A DNA stretch of 64,000 nucleotides. Origin: Pseudomonas sp. SCB32. Lineage in GTDB: Bacteria; Pseudomonadota; Gammaproteobacteria; Pseudomonadales; Pseudomonadaceae. The DNA lies in the NCBI RefSeq assembly GCF_009189165.1, contig NZ_CP045118.1, forward strand, positions 3,782,001 through 3,846,000, read 5' to 3'. The translations under genes and the position numbers were made by a program. The notes beneath the pieces were generated by a model, which saw nothing but the letters and a program-made list of their open reading frames with translations, was not told the DNA's origin and did not search any database. This document shows, piece after piece, positions 16,906 through 25,765 of the stretch. Positions within the stretch are counted from its first letter, which is position 1, and the number at the start of each line of letters is the position of its first letter.

Positions 16906-18318
16906 TCAGTGGCCCAGGTAATGGTTCGACAACCAGTTCAGCGCCCTTCCCGGCCGGGTCAGCGCGTCGATGAAACTCGGCCCCCAGAACCTTATGTCAT
17001 TGGCCTGCAGCACCGCGTACATGTCACGATAGCGCGCCCTGCGCTCCCCCAGCGGCATGCGCAGGGCAGTATCGATGGCCTCGGCCAGGGCATCGCGGTC
17101 ATGGGGATTGACGATCAGCGCGCCGCCCAGCTCGGTGGCGGCGCCGGCGAACTGGGAGAGGATCAGCACACCGGGGTCGTCCGGATCCTGCGCGGCGACG
17201 AACTCCTTGGCGACCAGGTTCATGCCATCGCGCAGCGGCGTCACCAGGCCAATGCGCGCCTGGCGCATGACCATGGCGATGTCCTCGCGGCGGTGGTTGC
17301 GCGCCACGTAGCGCAGGGGCACCCAGGACACGGCGCCGAAGCGGCCGTTGATGTGCCCTACCCGTGCGCTGACGGCGGCATCGATGTCGGCGTACTCGGG
17401 GATGTCCTGGCGGCAGCCGGGGGATATCTGCAGGCAGGTCACATGGTTGCGCCACTCGGGGTAGCACTCCAGGAAGCGCTCGTAGCCGTCCAGGCGGTTG
17501 ACGATGCCCTTGGAGTAGTCGAGGCGGTCCACGCCGACCATCAGCGCGCGGCCGCCGAGGCTTTCGCGCAGGTCCTGGGCGGCCTGACTCCGCTCCGACG
17601 CCTCGGCCAACTGGCGGAAGCCCTCGGCATCCACGCCCACCGGGAACACACCCACGCGGAAGTGCTGGTTTTCCAGGTGATAGCGCCGGCCATCGGGGGT
17701 GGCGGCGCCGACCACGCGGGTGAGGTAGCGGGCAAAATTGCTGGCGTCGTTCTCGGTCTGGAAGCCGATCAGGTTGTATTCGGTGAGGGCGCGGATCAGT
17801 TCGGCGTGGTGGGGGATCGCGGTGAGCAGGTCCGCCGGCGGCATCGGGATGTGCAGGAAGAAGCCGATGCGGTTGGCGTGCCCACGGGCGCGCAGGGCCA
17901 GGGCGAGCGGGATGAGGTGGTAGTCGTGCACCCAGAGCACGTCGTCCGGCTCCAACAGCGGGCTCAGGCGTTCGGCGAAGAATTCGTTGACCCGCCGATA
18001 GCCACCGAAATCGGCCTCGCTGAATTCGGCGAGGTCCACCCGGTAGTGCAGGATGGGCCAGAGCACGCGGTTGGCGAAGCCGTTGTAGTACTCGTCGAAG
18101 TCCTGCGGGTGCAGGTCGGTGAGGATGTAGGTGAGGTTGCCGCGCTCCAGGGTGGTGAGCGGCCCCGGCTCCTCGGCCACGTGGCCGCTCCAGCCGAACC
18201 AGATGCCCTCACGCTCGCGCATGGCGGCCTCGATGGCGACGGCAAGCCCGCCCGGCGCGGCCGGATGGTTTTCATCGGGCACCATCACCCGGTTGGAGAT
18301 CACCACGAGGCGCGGCAT
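16906..18318 (-). CDS. otsA: Trehalose-6-phosphate synthase
   Basis: Transfers glucose from UDP-glucose to glucose-6-phosphate. The 470-residue GT20 enzyme has VVISNRVMVPDE at the N-terminus, the HDYHLIPLA motif, IGFFLHIPMP, GVDRLDYSKGI and the late DGMNLVAKEFVAAQ motif binding the nucleotide sugar. It is last in an otsB-GH15-otsA operon; its start overlaps the GH15 gene by 19 bases. It makes the osmoprotectant trehalose together with OtsB. Confidence 0.95.
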   Translation of the reverse strand: MPRLVVISNRVMVPDENHPAAPGGLAVAIEAAMREREGIWFGWSGHVAEEPGPLTTLERGNLTYILTDLHPQDFDEYYNGFANRVLWPILHYRVDLAEFSEADFGGYRRVNEFFAERLSPLLEPDDVLWVHDYHLIPLALALRARGHANRIGFFLHIPMPPADLLTAIPHHAELIRALTEYNLIGFQTENDASNFARYLTRVVGAATPDGRRYHLENQHFRVGVFPVGVDAEGFRQLAEASERSQAAQDLRESLGGRALMVGVDRLDYSKGIVNRLDGYERFLECYPEWRNHVTCLQISPGCRQDIPEYADIDAAVSARVGHINGRFGAVSWVPLRYVARNHRREDIAMVMRQARIGLVTPLRDGMNLVAKEFVAAQDPDDPGVLILSQFAGAATELGGALIVNPHDRDALAEAIDTALRMPLGERRARYRDMYAVLQANDIRFWGPSFIDALTRPGRALNWLSNHYLGH

Positions 18319-20099
18319 AGACCTTCCTCCCAGCCGATGGAAAGACGCATGGCCGAGTTGATCAGCCCGGCCATGGAGTAGGTCTGCGGGATATTGCCCC
18401 AGAGCTCGCCGGTGTGCGGGTGCAGGTCTTCGGAGAGCAGCCCGTAACGATTGCGCGCGGCGATCAGTTCCTCGAACAGCGTGCGGGCTTCGTCACGGCG
18501 GCCGATGGCGGCGAGCGCGTCGAGGTACCAGAACTTGACTACCAGGAAGGCGGTTTCCGGCACGCCGAAGTCATCCGCCGCAGCGTAGCGCAGCAGGTGG
18601 CCGTTGACGTTGAGTTCGCGGCCGATGCACTCGACGGTGGCGACGAAGCGCGGATCGTCGGCTTCGATGATGCCCAGTTCGTTCATCAGCAGCACGCTGG
18701 CATCGAGGTCGTCATGGCCGAACGCACCGGTGAAGCACTGTTTCCTCTCGCTCCAGGCTTCGGCGAGGATGCGCTCGCGCAGCCTCGCGGCCTTCGCCAT
18801 CCAGGCTTCGCCCTCCTCCACCCGGCCAAGACGCCGGGCGATGCGCCCGACGCGGTCGCAGGCGACCCAGCAGAGCAGTGCGGAATGGGTGTGGATACGC
18901 TGCCGGCCACGGTATTCCCAGATGCCGGCATCGGGCTCGAAGGCGGCGTGCACGGCCTTGTCGGCGAGGGACTCGAGCAGTTGCAGCATGCCCTCGCTGC
19001 TGGGGCTGGGCAGGCGGTCGTCGACGAAGCTCTGCAGCACGGCCAGCACCACGGAGCCGAACACGTCGTGCTGGTTCTGCTCCACCGCCTGGTTGCCGAC
19101 GCGCACCGGAGCGTGGCCCAGGAAGCCGGCCAGGTCCGGCTCATCGCGCTCGGTGAGGTCCATGTCGGGGATGATGCCGTACAGCGGCTTGAGTTCGGCG
19201 TCACCGCTGGCCACGGTGGTGATGAAGTCGATGTAGCCCTCCATGGTGCGGGTGGCGCCCAGGCGGTTGAGGGCGAGAATCACGAAGTAGGCGTCGCGCA
19301 GCCAGCAGTAGCGGTAGTCCCAGTTGCGCCGGGAGCCGGGCGCCTCGGGGATGGAGGTGGTGGCGGCAGCGATGATCGCCCCGGTCTCCTCGAAGTTGCA
19401 CAACTTGAGGGTGATGGCCGAGCGGATCACCACCTGCTGCCATTCGAAGGAGATCGCCAGACCGCGCACCCAGTCGTGCCAATGGCCCTGGGTGCGCTTG
19501 AGGAATTCGCGGACGACGTCGCCGGGAGCGTTGTCCAGCGGCTCGTCCATGCCGATCACCATGCTCACCGGGTGGCGCAGGGCGAAGCGGGTCTCGTTGA
19601 GCAGGTAGGACAGCGGCGCGTCGGTGGTCAGGCGGATCGGCTCATCGCCATCCAGGTAGCGGATATGGCTGGAGCCCGCCACGCTACGGCGCGGTTTGCC
19701 GTAACCGTGGGTCGGACGCACGCGCAGTGTGACCCTGGGCAGCCCTTCCAGTGGCTCGATCAGCCGGCACAACTGGGCCGGACGGAACACCCGGCCGTAT
19801 TGCAGAAAGCGCGGGGCGAAGTCGGTGATGCGCACCGCCCCACCGCTGTCGTCGCGCAGCACGGTGGTGATGATCGCGGTGTTGCGCTGGTACTCGGACA
19901 TATGGCTGACCTGGCCGTCGAGCAGCACGTCGGCGAAACCTTTTTCCTCGTCGCCGGCCAGCAACCGGGAGAACGCCGGGTCGCCATCGAAGTTGGGGTA
20001 GCACCACCACACCAGCCGCCCCTGCGGGTTGACCAGGGCGGCCACGCGGCAGTTGCCGATCAGGCCCAGCTCCAGTGCTCCGTCGTGCCGTTCAGTCAT
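18300..20099 (-). CDS. Glycoside hydrolase family 15 protein, possible trehalase
   Basis: A 599-residue GH15 protein. The N-terminal beta-sandwich starts LGLIGNCRVAALVNPQGRLVWWCYPNFDGDP. The (alpha/alpha)6 catalytic domain has RRNWDYRYCWLRDAYF, the substrate-site signature of GH15. Near the C-terminus, LLSEDLHPHTGELWGNIPQTYS carries the likely catalytic glutamate. Bacterial GH15 members include glucoamylases, glucodextranases and mycobacterial-type trehalases. Its place between otsB and otsA favours trehalose or a related disaccharide, but glucan hydrolysis cannot be excluded. ATG 20099 overlaps the otsB stop by four bases. Confidence 0.88.
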   Translation of the reverse strand: MTERHDGALELGLIGNCRVAALVNPQGRLVWWCYPNFDGDPAFSRLLAGDEEKGFADVLLDGQVSHMSEYQRNTAIITTVLRDDSGGAVRITDFAPRFLQYGRVFRPAQLCRLIEPLEGLPRVTLRVRPTHGYGKPRRSVAGSSHIRYLDGDEPIRLTTDAPLSYLLNETRFALRHPVSMVIGMDEPLDNAPGDVVREFLKRTQGHWHDWVRGLAISFEWQQVVIRSAITLKLCNFEETGAIIAAATTSIPEAPGSRRNWDYRYCWLRDAYFVILALNRLGATRTMEGYIDFITTVASGDAELKPLYGIIPDMDLTERDEPDLAGFLGHAPVRVGNQAVEQNQHDVFGSVVLAVLQSFVDDRLPSPSSEGMLQLLESLADKAVHAAFEPDAGIWEYRGRQRIHTHSALLCWVACDRVGRIARRLGRVEEGEAWMAKAARLRERILAEAWSERKQCFTGAFGHDDLDASVLLMNELGIIEADDPRFVATVECIGRELNVNGHLLRYAAADDFGVPETAFLVVKFWYLDALAAIGRRDEARTLFEELIAARNRYGLLSEDLHPHTGELWGNIPQTYSMAGLINSAMRLSIGWEEGLCRASW

Positions 20100-20911
20100 C
20101 GATCCTTTCCTCCTGCCGCCGTGATGAGTGCGGTACGGACTGCCGCCGCATTGGCGAAGACGGCACTCGCCCCCGGCAGCATTCTCCCGACCGAGAGCCC
20201 CAGCCCTTGCAGGCTGGGCATCAGGGCCAGGGCGGGTTGGTCGGTGAGGTCGTCGCCGACGAACAGCGGGCGACGACCGGCGAAAGCCAGCGTGGTCATC
20301 AGGCGCTGGATGGCACCCGCCTTGTCGATGCCCTCGGCGACGACTTCGTAGACCTTCTTGCCGCCGAGCAGGCGCAAGCCCGCGCCCTCCGGCGCGATGA
20401 GCAGCGCCTGCAGGGCCACCCGCAGCGCCGGCGCGCTGTCGGGGACGGCGCGGTAATGCAGGGCGAAGCTGCTGCCCTTGTCCTCGGCCAGCACACCTTT
20501 GTGAGCGCACGCGAGTGCATTGAGCTGCACGCGCACGCAGGCGGGCAAATCACGGGTGGTGCGGCGCAGCGGGCTCTCGCCGGTTTCGCGCCAGTGGGCG
20601 CCGTGACCGCCGCTGGCGGGCAGGCGCAGGGGATGGAACAGCCGGTCGAGCTCGTCGACCGGGCGGCCGCTGATCAGGGCCAGGGCACCGTCGAGACGTC
20701 GATGCAGCTCGCTGAGCGCATCGACCAACCCGGGCGGGACGTGCACCGCGTCGGGGGTTTCGGCGATGTCCAGAAGGGTTCCGTCGACATCCAGGAACAC
20801 GGCGGTCTGCTTGCACTGGCCGAGCCACAGCTGCAGCAGCGCTGCGGCTGAGACCTCGCTGAGCGGGGCCATGGCGGTGTCGACAGGTCCTCGTTGTGGG
20901 GGACGTGACAT
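20096..20911 (-). CDS. otsB: Trehalose-6-phosphate phosphatase
   Basis: A HAD-superfamily phosphatase releasing trehalose from trehalose-6-phosphate. FLDVDGTLLDIAETPD holds the nucleophilic aspartate, ALISGRPVDELDRLF is motif II, and VYEVVAEGIDKAGAIQ and LFVGDDLTDQPAL are the later motifs. The start is ATG 20911 with GGAGA eight bases before it, giving 271 residues; an upstream ATG at 20998 lacks such a site. First gene of the trehalose operon. Confidence 0.93.
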   Translation of the reverse strand: MSRPPQRGPVDTAMAPLSEVSAAALLQLWLGQCKQTAVFLDVDGTLLDIAETPDAVHVPPGLVDALSELHRRLDGALALISGRPVDELDRLFHPLRLPASGGHGAHWRETGESPLRRTTRDLPACVRVQLNALACAHKGVLAEDKGSSFALHYRAVPDSAPALRVALQALLIAPEGAGLRLLGGKKVYEVVAEGIDKAGAIQRLMTTLAFAGRRPLFVGDDLTDQPALALMPSLQGLGLSVGRMLPGASAVFANAAAVRTALITAAGGKDR

Positions 20912-21180
20912 AAGCCATTTCTCCGATTGCAGCTCGTACCGTTGTGCCAGCGAAGCCACAACGGACGATTGAAGGAGTCCTTGGACCGTAACACGCATGA
21001 GACAGGGGGTCGACCGGCAATGGCCCGGACGGTGCCTGGCAAAAGGCCGCCATCAGTGCGAACGACGGAGCCCATCCCATCCTCCGCGCCGCGTGCGGAA
21101 GCCTCCCGCCGCCACCTCGGGAGGGACCATCTACGCTACAAGGCGGACATCCGACTTCCGAGCACGACAAGGACCCGCAC

Positions 21181-22191
21181 ATGCATACCATCACACGCTG
21201 GCTGGGCACCGCCCTGCTCGCCCTGGGCCTGCTGGGCCAGGGCGTCACCGCCGAGGAACGCAAACCGATCCACTTTGGCGAACTGACCTGGGAGAGCGGC
21301 AGCCTGATCACCGAGATGCTCCGCCTGCTGGTGGAACAGGGTTACGGCTACCCCACCGACACCCTGCCCGGCAGCACCGTCAGCCTGGAGGCGGCGCTGG
21401 CGCGCAATGACATCCAGGTGATCGCCGAGGAATGGGCCGGACGCAGTCCCGCCTGGGTCAAGGCCGAAGCCGAGCACAAGGTCTACGGCCTGGGCGATAT
21501 CGTGAAAAACGCCGACGAAGGCTGGTGGGTGCCGGATTATGTGGTCCATGGCGACCCGGCGCGGGGCATCGCCGCGCTGGCTCCGGAGCTGCGTTCGGTG
21601 AGCGACCTGCCGCGCTACCGAGCGGTGTTCCGCGACGCCGAGTCGCCGGACAAGGGCCGCTTCCTCAACAGCCCCACCGGCTGGACCTCGGAGATCGTCA
21701 ACTCGCAGAAGCTCAAGGCCTACGGCCTGGAGAGCAGCTACGTGAACTTCCGCAGCGGCTCGGGCGCGGCCATGGATGCCGAGATCGCCTCGTCGATCCG
21801 CCGTGGCAAGCCGGTGCTGTTCTACTACTGGTCACCGACCCCGCTGATGGGCCGCTACAAGCTGCTGCGCCTGGAAGAACCGCCGTTCGACGCCGAAGCC
21901 TGGAAGACCCTGTCCGATCCCAACAACCCCAACCCCCGCGGCAGCCGCTCGCTGCCGGCGAAGCTGTCGGTGGGCGTCTCCGCGCCCTTCCACCAGCAGT
22001 ACCCGGAACTGGTGGCGCTGTTCGAGAAGGTCGATATTCCCATCGGCCTGCTCAACGCCGCCCTGGCGAAAATGAGCGAGACACGCCAGCCCCCGCGTGA
22101 CGCCGCCCGCGAGTTCCTCAAGGCGAACCCGCAGGTATGGCAGAACTGGCTGCCGGCCGAGCAGCGCGCCAGGGCCGAGGCGGCTCTATGA
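21181..22191 (+). CDS. Glycine betaine/choline-type ABC substrate-binding protein
   Basis: A 336-residue OpuAC-family periplasmic protein. The signal peptide ends GQGVTA, then HFGELTWESGSLITEML begins the binding domain. Further signatures are GSTVSLEAALARNDIQVIAEEWAGR, LNSPTGWTSEIVN and FYYWSPTPLMGRYKL, whose Trp/Tyr residues form the aromatic box for quaternary amines. The exact ligand cannot be read off. It is first in a two-gene unit with a permease; no ATPase gene follows. Confidence 0.87.
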   Translation: MHTITRWLGTALLALGLLGQGVTAEERKPIHFGELTWESGSLITEMLRLLVEQGYGYPTDTLPGSTVSLEAALARNDIQVIAEEWAGRSPAWVKAEAEHKVYGLGDIVKNADEGWWVPDYVVHGDPARGIAALAPELRSVSDLPRYRAVFRDAESPDKGRFLNSPTGWTSEIVNSQKLKAYGLESSYVNFRSGSGAAMDAEIASSIRRGKPVLFYYWSPTPLMGRYKLLRLEEPPFDAEAWKTLSDPNNPNPRGSRSLPAKLSVGVSAPFHQQYPELVALFEKVDIPIGLLNAALAKMSETRQPPRDAAREFLKANPQVWQNWLPAEQRARAEAAL

Positions 22192-23030
22192 GTTCGGAGT
22201 TCCCCGAAGGCCTGCACTACTCCATCGCGGGGCCGGTGAACCAGCTGGTGGACCGCCTGGTGCTGAACTACGGCGACGCCCTGCGCCAGGTCTCCGACAG
22301 CCTGCTGCAACTGGTGGTGGCGCTGGAGAACCTGCTGCGCCTGCTGCCCTGGTGGTTGCTGCTGGCGCTGGTCGGGCTGCTTGCCTGGCACGCCGGGCGC
22401 AGTTGGGTACGCGCCCTGACCCTGGTAGGGCTGCTGTTCCTGATCGGTGTGGTCGGCCTGTGGGACAAGCTGCTGCAGACCTGCGCGCTGGTGCTGGTCG
22501 CCACCGGCCTGTGCGTGCTGATCGGGGTGCCAATGGGCGTGGCGCTGGCCTATCGCCCGATGGCCCGGCGCCTGCTGTTGCCCCTGCTGGACGTCATGCA
22601 GACCCTGCCCAGCTTCGTCTACCTGATCCCGGTGCTGATGCTGTTCGGCCTGGGCAAGGTGCCGGCGATCTTCGCCACCCTGATCTACGCCTTGCCGCCG
22701 CTGGTACGGCTCACCGAGCTGGGCCTGCGCCAGGTCGACCCTGCGCTGAGCGAGGCGGCGCGCTGCCTGGGCGCCACGCGCTGGCAGAGGCTGCGCCATG
22801 TCGAGCTGCCGGAGGCGCTGCCGAGCATCATGGCCGGCCTCAACCAGACGGTGATGATGGCGCTGTCGATGGTGGTGGTCGCCTCGATGATCGGCGCGCG
22901 CGGGCTGGGCGAAGACGTGCTGGTGGGCATCCAGACCCTGAACGTGGGCCGTGGCGTCGAAGCCGGCCTGGCCATTGTCGCGCTGGCGGTGGTGATCGAT
23001 CGGGTGACGCAGGACTACGGAAAACGCTGA
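22188..23030 (+). CDS. Betaine/choline-type ABC transporter permease
   Basis: A 280-residue inner-membrane protein with about six to eight helices and the BPD-transporter domain (LVATGLCVLIGVPMGVALAYRP, LDVMQTLPSFVYLIPVLMLFG). The EAA loop that docks the ATPase is LSEAARCLGATRWQRLRHVELPEALP. The ATG overlaps the TGA of the binding-protein gene. No ATP-binding subunit is encoded within the window, so the ATPase must come from another locus or have been lost. Confidence 0.9.
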   Translation: MSSEFPEGLHYSIAGPVNQLVDRLVLNYGDALRQVSDSLLQLVVALENLLRLLPWWLLLALVGLLAWHAGRSWVRALTLVGLLFLIGVVGLWDKLLQTCALVLVATGLCVLIGVPMGVALAYRPMARRLLLPLLDVMQTLPSFVYLIPVLMLFGLGKVPAIFATLIYALPPLVRLTELGLRQVDPALSEAARCLGATRWQRLRHVELPEALPSIMAGLNQTVMMALSMVVVASMIGARGLGEDVLVGIQTLNVGRGVEAGLAIVALAVVIDRVTQDYGKR

Positions 23031-23154
23031 GCGGTGGGACTCAGAAAAATCTGCGAATGAGATTTCTCTGACAGCAACTGGGGAATCCGACGCCTCATCA
23101 AGCGGCCGCCAATCCACAGAATGCTGCGAACCCCAATGCCCATCGGAGCAATCG

Positions 23155-24396
23155 ATGTCGCCCCTTTCCGCGCTGATCCTGCAGGCGTCCGGCCTTCACC
23201 GCTCGACGGCGGTGAACGCCCTCCACCACCTTGGCTACAGCTACCTCGCGGAAGTCGCCAGCAACGCCCTGGCCCTGGACAGGCTGCGCAGCGTTGGCGG
23301 CGTGCACCTGCTGCTCTGCGACGTGCGCATCGACCCGGTGCCACGCCTGGACTTCCTCCAGACCGTGGCACGCGAACGCCTCGCCCACGGCGTGGTGGTC
23401 AGCGGCGAGATGGCACCGGGCACCTGGTCGGCGCTGGCGCACCTGCTGCAGCTGCAGGGCATGAAGGTGTTCTGGCTGGGTAATGAACCGGCCACCCTGG
23501 AGCGCTTGCGCACCCTGCTTGCCGACTTCGAACCCCAGGCCCCGCAGCAGGCCATCCCATGGCGCGACCAGGGCAGCATCGATGTCGGCGACATCGGCCA
23601 GGCGCTGGAGCGCGGCGAGCTGCGCGCTGCCCTGCAGTCCAAGGTCACGGTCGCCACCGGGCAGGTCTACGGCTTCGAAGTGCTCGCCCGCTGGCACCGC
23701 GAGGACGGACAGGTGCTTCTGCCGGACCGCTTCCTGCCGGCCCTGCGCCGGGATGGCCTGCTCGATGCGTTGCTGTTCGAGCTGATGGGCCAGGCTCATG
23801 ACGCATTGCGGGCCCACGGTCGGACCGACCTGGAACTCTCCCTCAACCTGGAAGCCGAGCAGATCGCCCAGGCCGATTTCGCCGCCTGCATCGGGCGCGA
23901 ATTGCAGCGCCGGCAGATCAACCCACGGAACGTCACCTTCGAGCTGACCGAAACCTCGCCGCTGCACGCGCCGTCGCTGAGCCTGGAGAACGTGCTGCGT
24001 CTGCGCCTGCTGGGCTGCGGGTTGGCCATCGACGATTTCGGCTGCGGTCATTCCAGCCTGCAACGCCTGGTGGAACTGCCGTTCACTGAGCTGAAGCTCG
24101 ACCGCAGCTTCCTCGCCAACCTCGACATGGGTGATCCGCGCCGCCTGGCCGTGCTGACCAATGCCCTGGCGCTGGGCCGCGAACTGGGCCTGCGCGTGGT
24201 GGCCGAGGGCGTGGAAAGCGCCAGCCAGCATCGCCAACTGCAGAGCCTGGGATGCGAAGCCGCCCAGGGCTATCTGTTCGGCAAGCCGGTTGCCGTCAGT
24301 GAACTGTCCGGGCTGCTGCGTGGTGCGCCGATGCGCCTGCCGAGAGCAGAGGTGATTACCCTCAAGGCCGACTCGGTGGTACGCCTGGCCGACTGA
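23155..24396 (+). CDS. EAL-domain protein with degenerate receiver-like N-terminus
   Basis: A 413-residue probable c-di-GMP phosphodiesterase. Residues 1-125 look like a receiver domain (LLLCDVRI holds an aspartate) but the acidic pair at the first strand is missing (ALILQAS), so normal phosphorylation is doubtful. The EAL domain starts at about 145 with FEVLARW, EVL replacing EAL. The metal and catalytic residues remain visible: SLNLEAEQ, FELTETSPL, IDDFGCGHSSL, LKLDRSFL and VAEGVES. Overall layout resembles RocR. GGAG lies six bases before the ATG. Confidence 0.87.
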   Translation: MSPLSALILQASGLHRSTAVNALHHLGYSYLAEVASNALALDRLRSVGGVHLLLCDVRIDPVPRLDFLQTVARERLAHGVVVSGEMAPGTWSALAHLLQLQGMKVFWLGNEPATLERLRTLLADFEPQAPQQAIPWRDQGSIDVGDIGQALERGELRAALQSKVTVATGQVYGFEVLARWHREDGQVLLPDRFLPALRRDGLLDALLFELMGQAHDALRAHGRTDLELSLNLEAEQIAQADFAACIGRELQRRQINPRNVTFELTETSPLHAPSLSLENVLRLRLLGCGLAIDDFGCGHSSLQRLVELPFTELKLDRSFLANLDMGDPRRLAVLTNALALGRELGLRVVAEGVESASQHRQLQSLGCEAAQGYLFGKPVAVSELSGLLRGAPMRLPRAEVITLKADSVVRLAD

Positions 24397-24838
24397 TCCC
24401 GCGCACAAAAGAAAACGGCCGTTGCCGACCTCCTGTCTGCAACAGCCGCTTGAATTGTCCTCAGCAAAGGACCTATGGACTGTAGGCCAATTGCCATCAG
24501 CTTGACTTCCCCCTCCTCCCGCACCGGCCTTTCGTACCCATTTTCAATCAGTTTCGCCAGGCGGCGGGCGCCATCGCCTGATGGCCCCGAACGCTGCACA
24601 ACCGGGCTCCCCACAGAGGCCTGGCAGGCAGCAAACTCATATGGCCACGGGTTGACGTGGACTTGCCCGACGGCACCGTTCGGCCAATCATCCGGAATCC
24701 GCTTTCCTGTCGTCCTGAAGCTCTGGAATCCAATGCCAGGGCACCTTGCGGACCTGCGGAAAAGCGCCGATGCAGAAGATTCCAGCGGGCAGCGGAACCG
24801 CCCGTCCAGCCCCGTCGAGCCAGGAGCCCCGTCACACC
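24397..24838. other. 442-base gap with a terminator-like hairpin
   Basis: At 24415-24450 GGCCGTTGC pairs with GCAACAGCC (one mismatch) and could terminate the EAL gene. The remainder up to the LysR start shows no gene-like frame I trust. AGGAG at 24823 lies 12 bases before the LysR ATG, which is long for a ribosome site. Confidence 0.45.
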
Positions 24839-25732
24839 ATGCCCCGGGAAAACTTCAACGACCTGATCGCCTTCGTCACAGTGGCGCGCGAAGGCAGCTT
24901 CACCAAGGCCGCGGCGCAGCTGGGCGTATCCCAGTCGGCGCTGAGCCACACCATCCGCGCCCTGGAAACCCGTCTCGGGCTGCGCCTGCTCAGCCGCACC
25001 ACCCGCAGCGTGTCCCCCACCGAGGCCGGTGAACGGCTGCTGCAGACCCTGGCGCCGCGCTTCGAGGAGATCGAGGCGGAACTGGCGGCGCTCAGCGACT
25101 TCCGCGACAAGCCCGTCGGCACCCTGCGTATCACCGCCGCCGAGCATGCCGCCAGCAGCGTACTCTGGCCGAAACTGGCGAAGGTGCTGCCGGATTATCC
25201 GGACATCAAGGTCGAGGTGAGCATCGACTACGGCCTGACCGACATCGCCGCCGAACGCTTCGACGCCGGCGTGCGCCTGGGCGACCAGGTGGCCAAGGAC
25301 ATGATCGCCGTGCGCATCGCCCCGGACCTGCGCATGGCGGTGGTCGCCAGCCCTGGCTACCTCGCCCGCAAGGAACGCCCGGAAGACGTGCCGGCGCTGT
25401 CCCGGCACGACTGCCTGAACCTGCGCCTGCCGACCTATGGCGGACTGATGGCCTGGGAGTTCGCCAAGGACGGTCATGAAGTGAAGGCACGGGTGGAAGG
25501 ACAACTGACGTTCAACAGCAGCCCGCACATCCTCCGCGCGGCGCTGGACGGCTTCGGCCTCGCCTACCTGCCGCAGGACATGGTCACCGAGCATGTCGCC
25601 GAAGGTCGCCTGGAGCTGGTACTGGAAGACTGGTGCCCGACCTTCCCCGGCTACCACCTCTACTACCCGAGCCGGCGGCAGAAATCCCGCGCCTTCACGG
25701 TGCTGGTGGACGCCCTGCGCCACCACGACTGA
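24839..25732 (+). CDS. LysR-family regulator
   Basis: A 297-residue LysR protein with its HTH in FVTVAREGSFTKAAAQLGVS, followed by QSALSHTIRALETRLGLRLL, and an effector domain of the CrgA-type (LRITAAEHAASSVLWPKLAK, FDAGVRLGDQV). CrgA-like members often control adjacent aldo/keto reductase or dehydrogenase genes, and such genes follow here on the opposite strand. The target is inferred from position only. Confidence 0.87.
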   Translation: MPRENFNDLIAFVTVAREGSFTKAAAQLGVSQSALSHTIRALETRLGLRLLSRTTRSVSPTEAGERLLQTLAPRFEEIEAELAALSDFRDKPVGTLRITAAEHAASSVLWPKLAKVLPDYPDIKVEVSIDYGLTDIAAERFDAGVRLGDQVAKDMIAVRIAPDLRMAVVASPGYLARKERPEDVPALSRHDCLNLRLPTYGGLMAWEFAKDGHEVKARVEGQLTFNSSPHILRAALDGFGLAYLPQDMVTEHVAEGRLELVLEDWCPTFPGYHLYYPSRRQKSRAFTVLVDALRHHD

Positions 25733-25733
25733 A

Positions 25734-25758
25734 CGCCGGGCGCAGGGTGCGCCCGGCG
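25734..25758. terminator. Hairpin between convergent genes
   Basis: CGCCGGGCGC and GCGCCCGGCG form a ten-base perfect stem with a short loop, placed exactly between the stops of the LysR gene and the alcohol dehydrogenase gene. No T run follows, so it may be a processing or transcription-blocking hairpin. Confidence 0.6.
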
Positions 25759-25765
25759 TGCTGCA

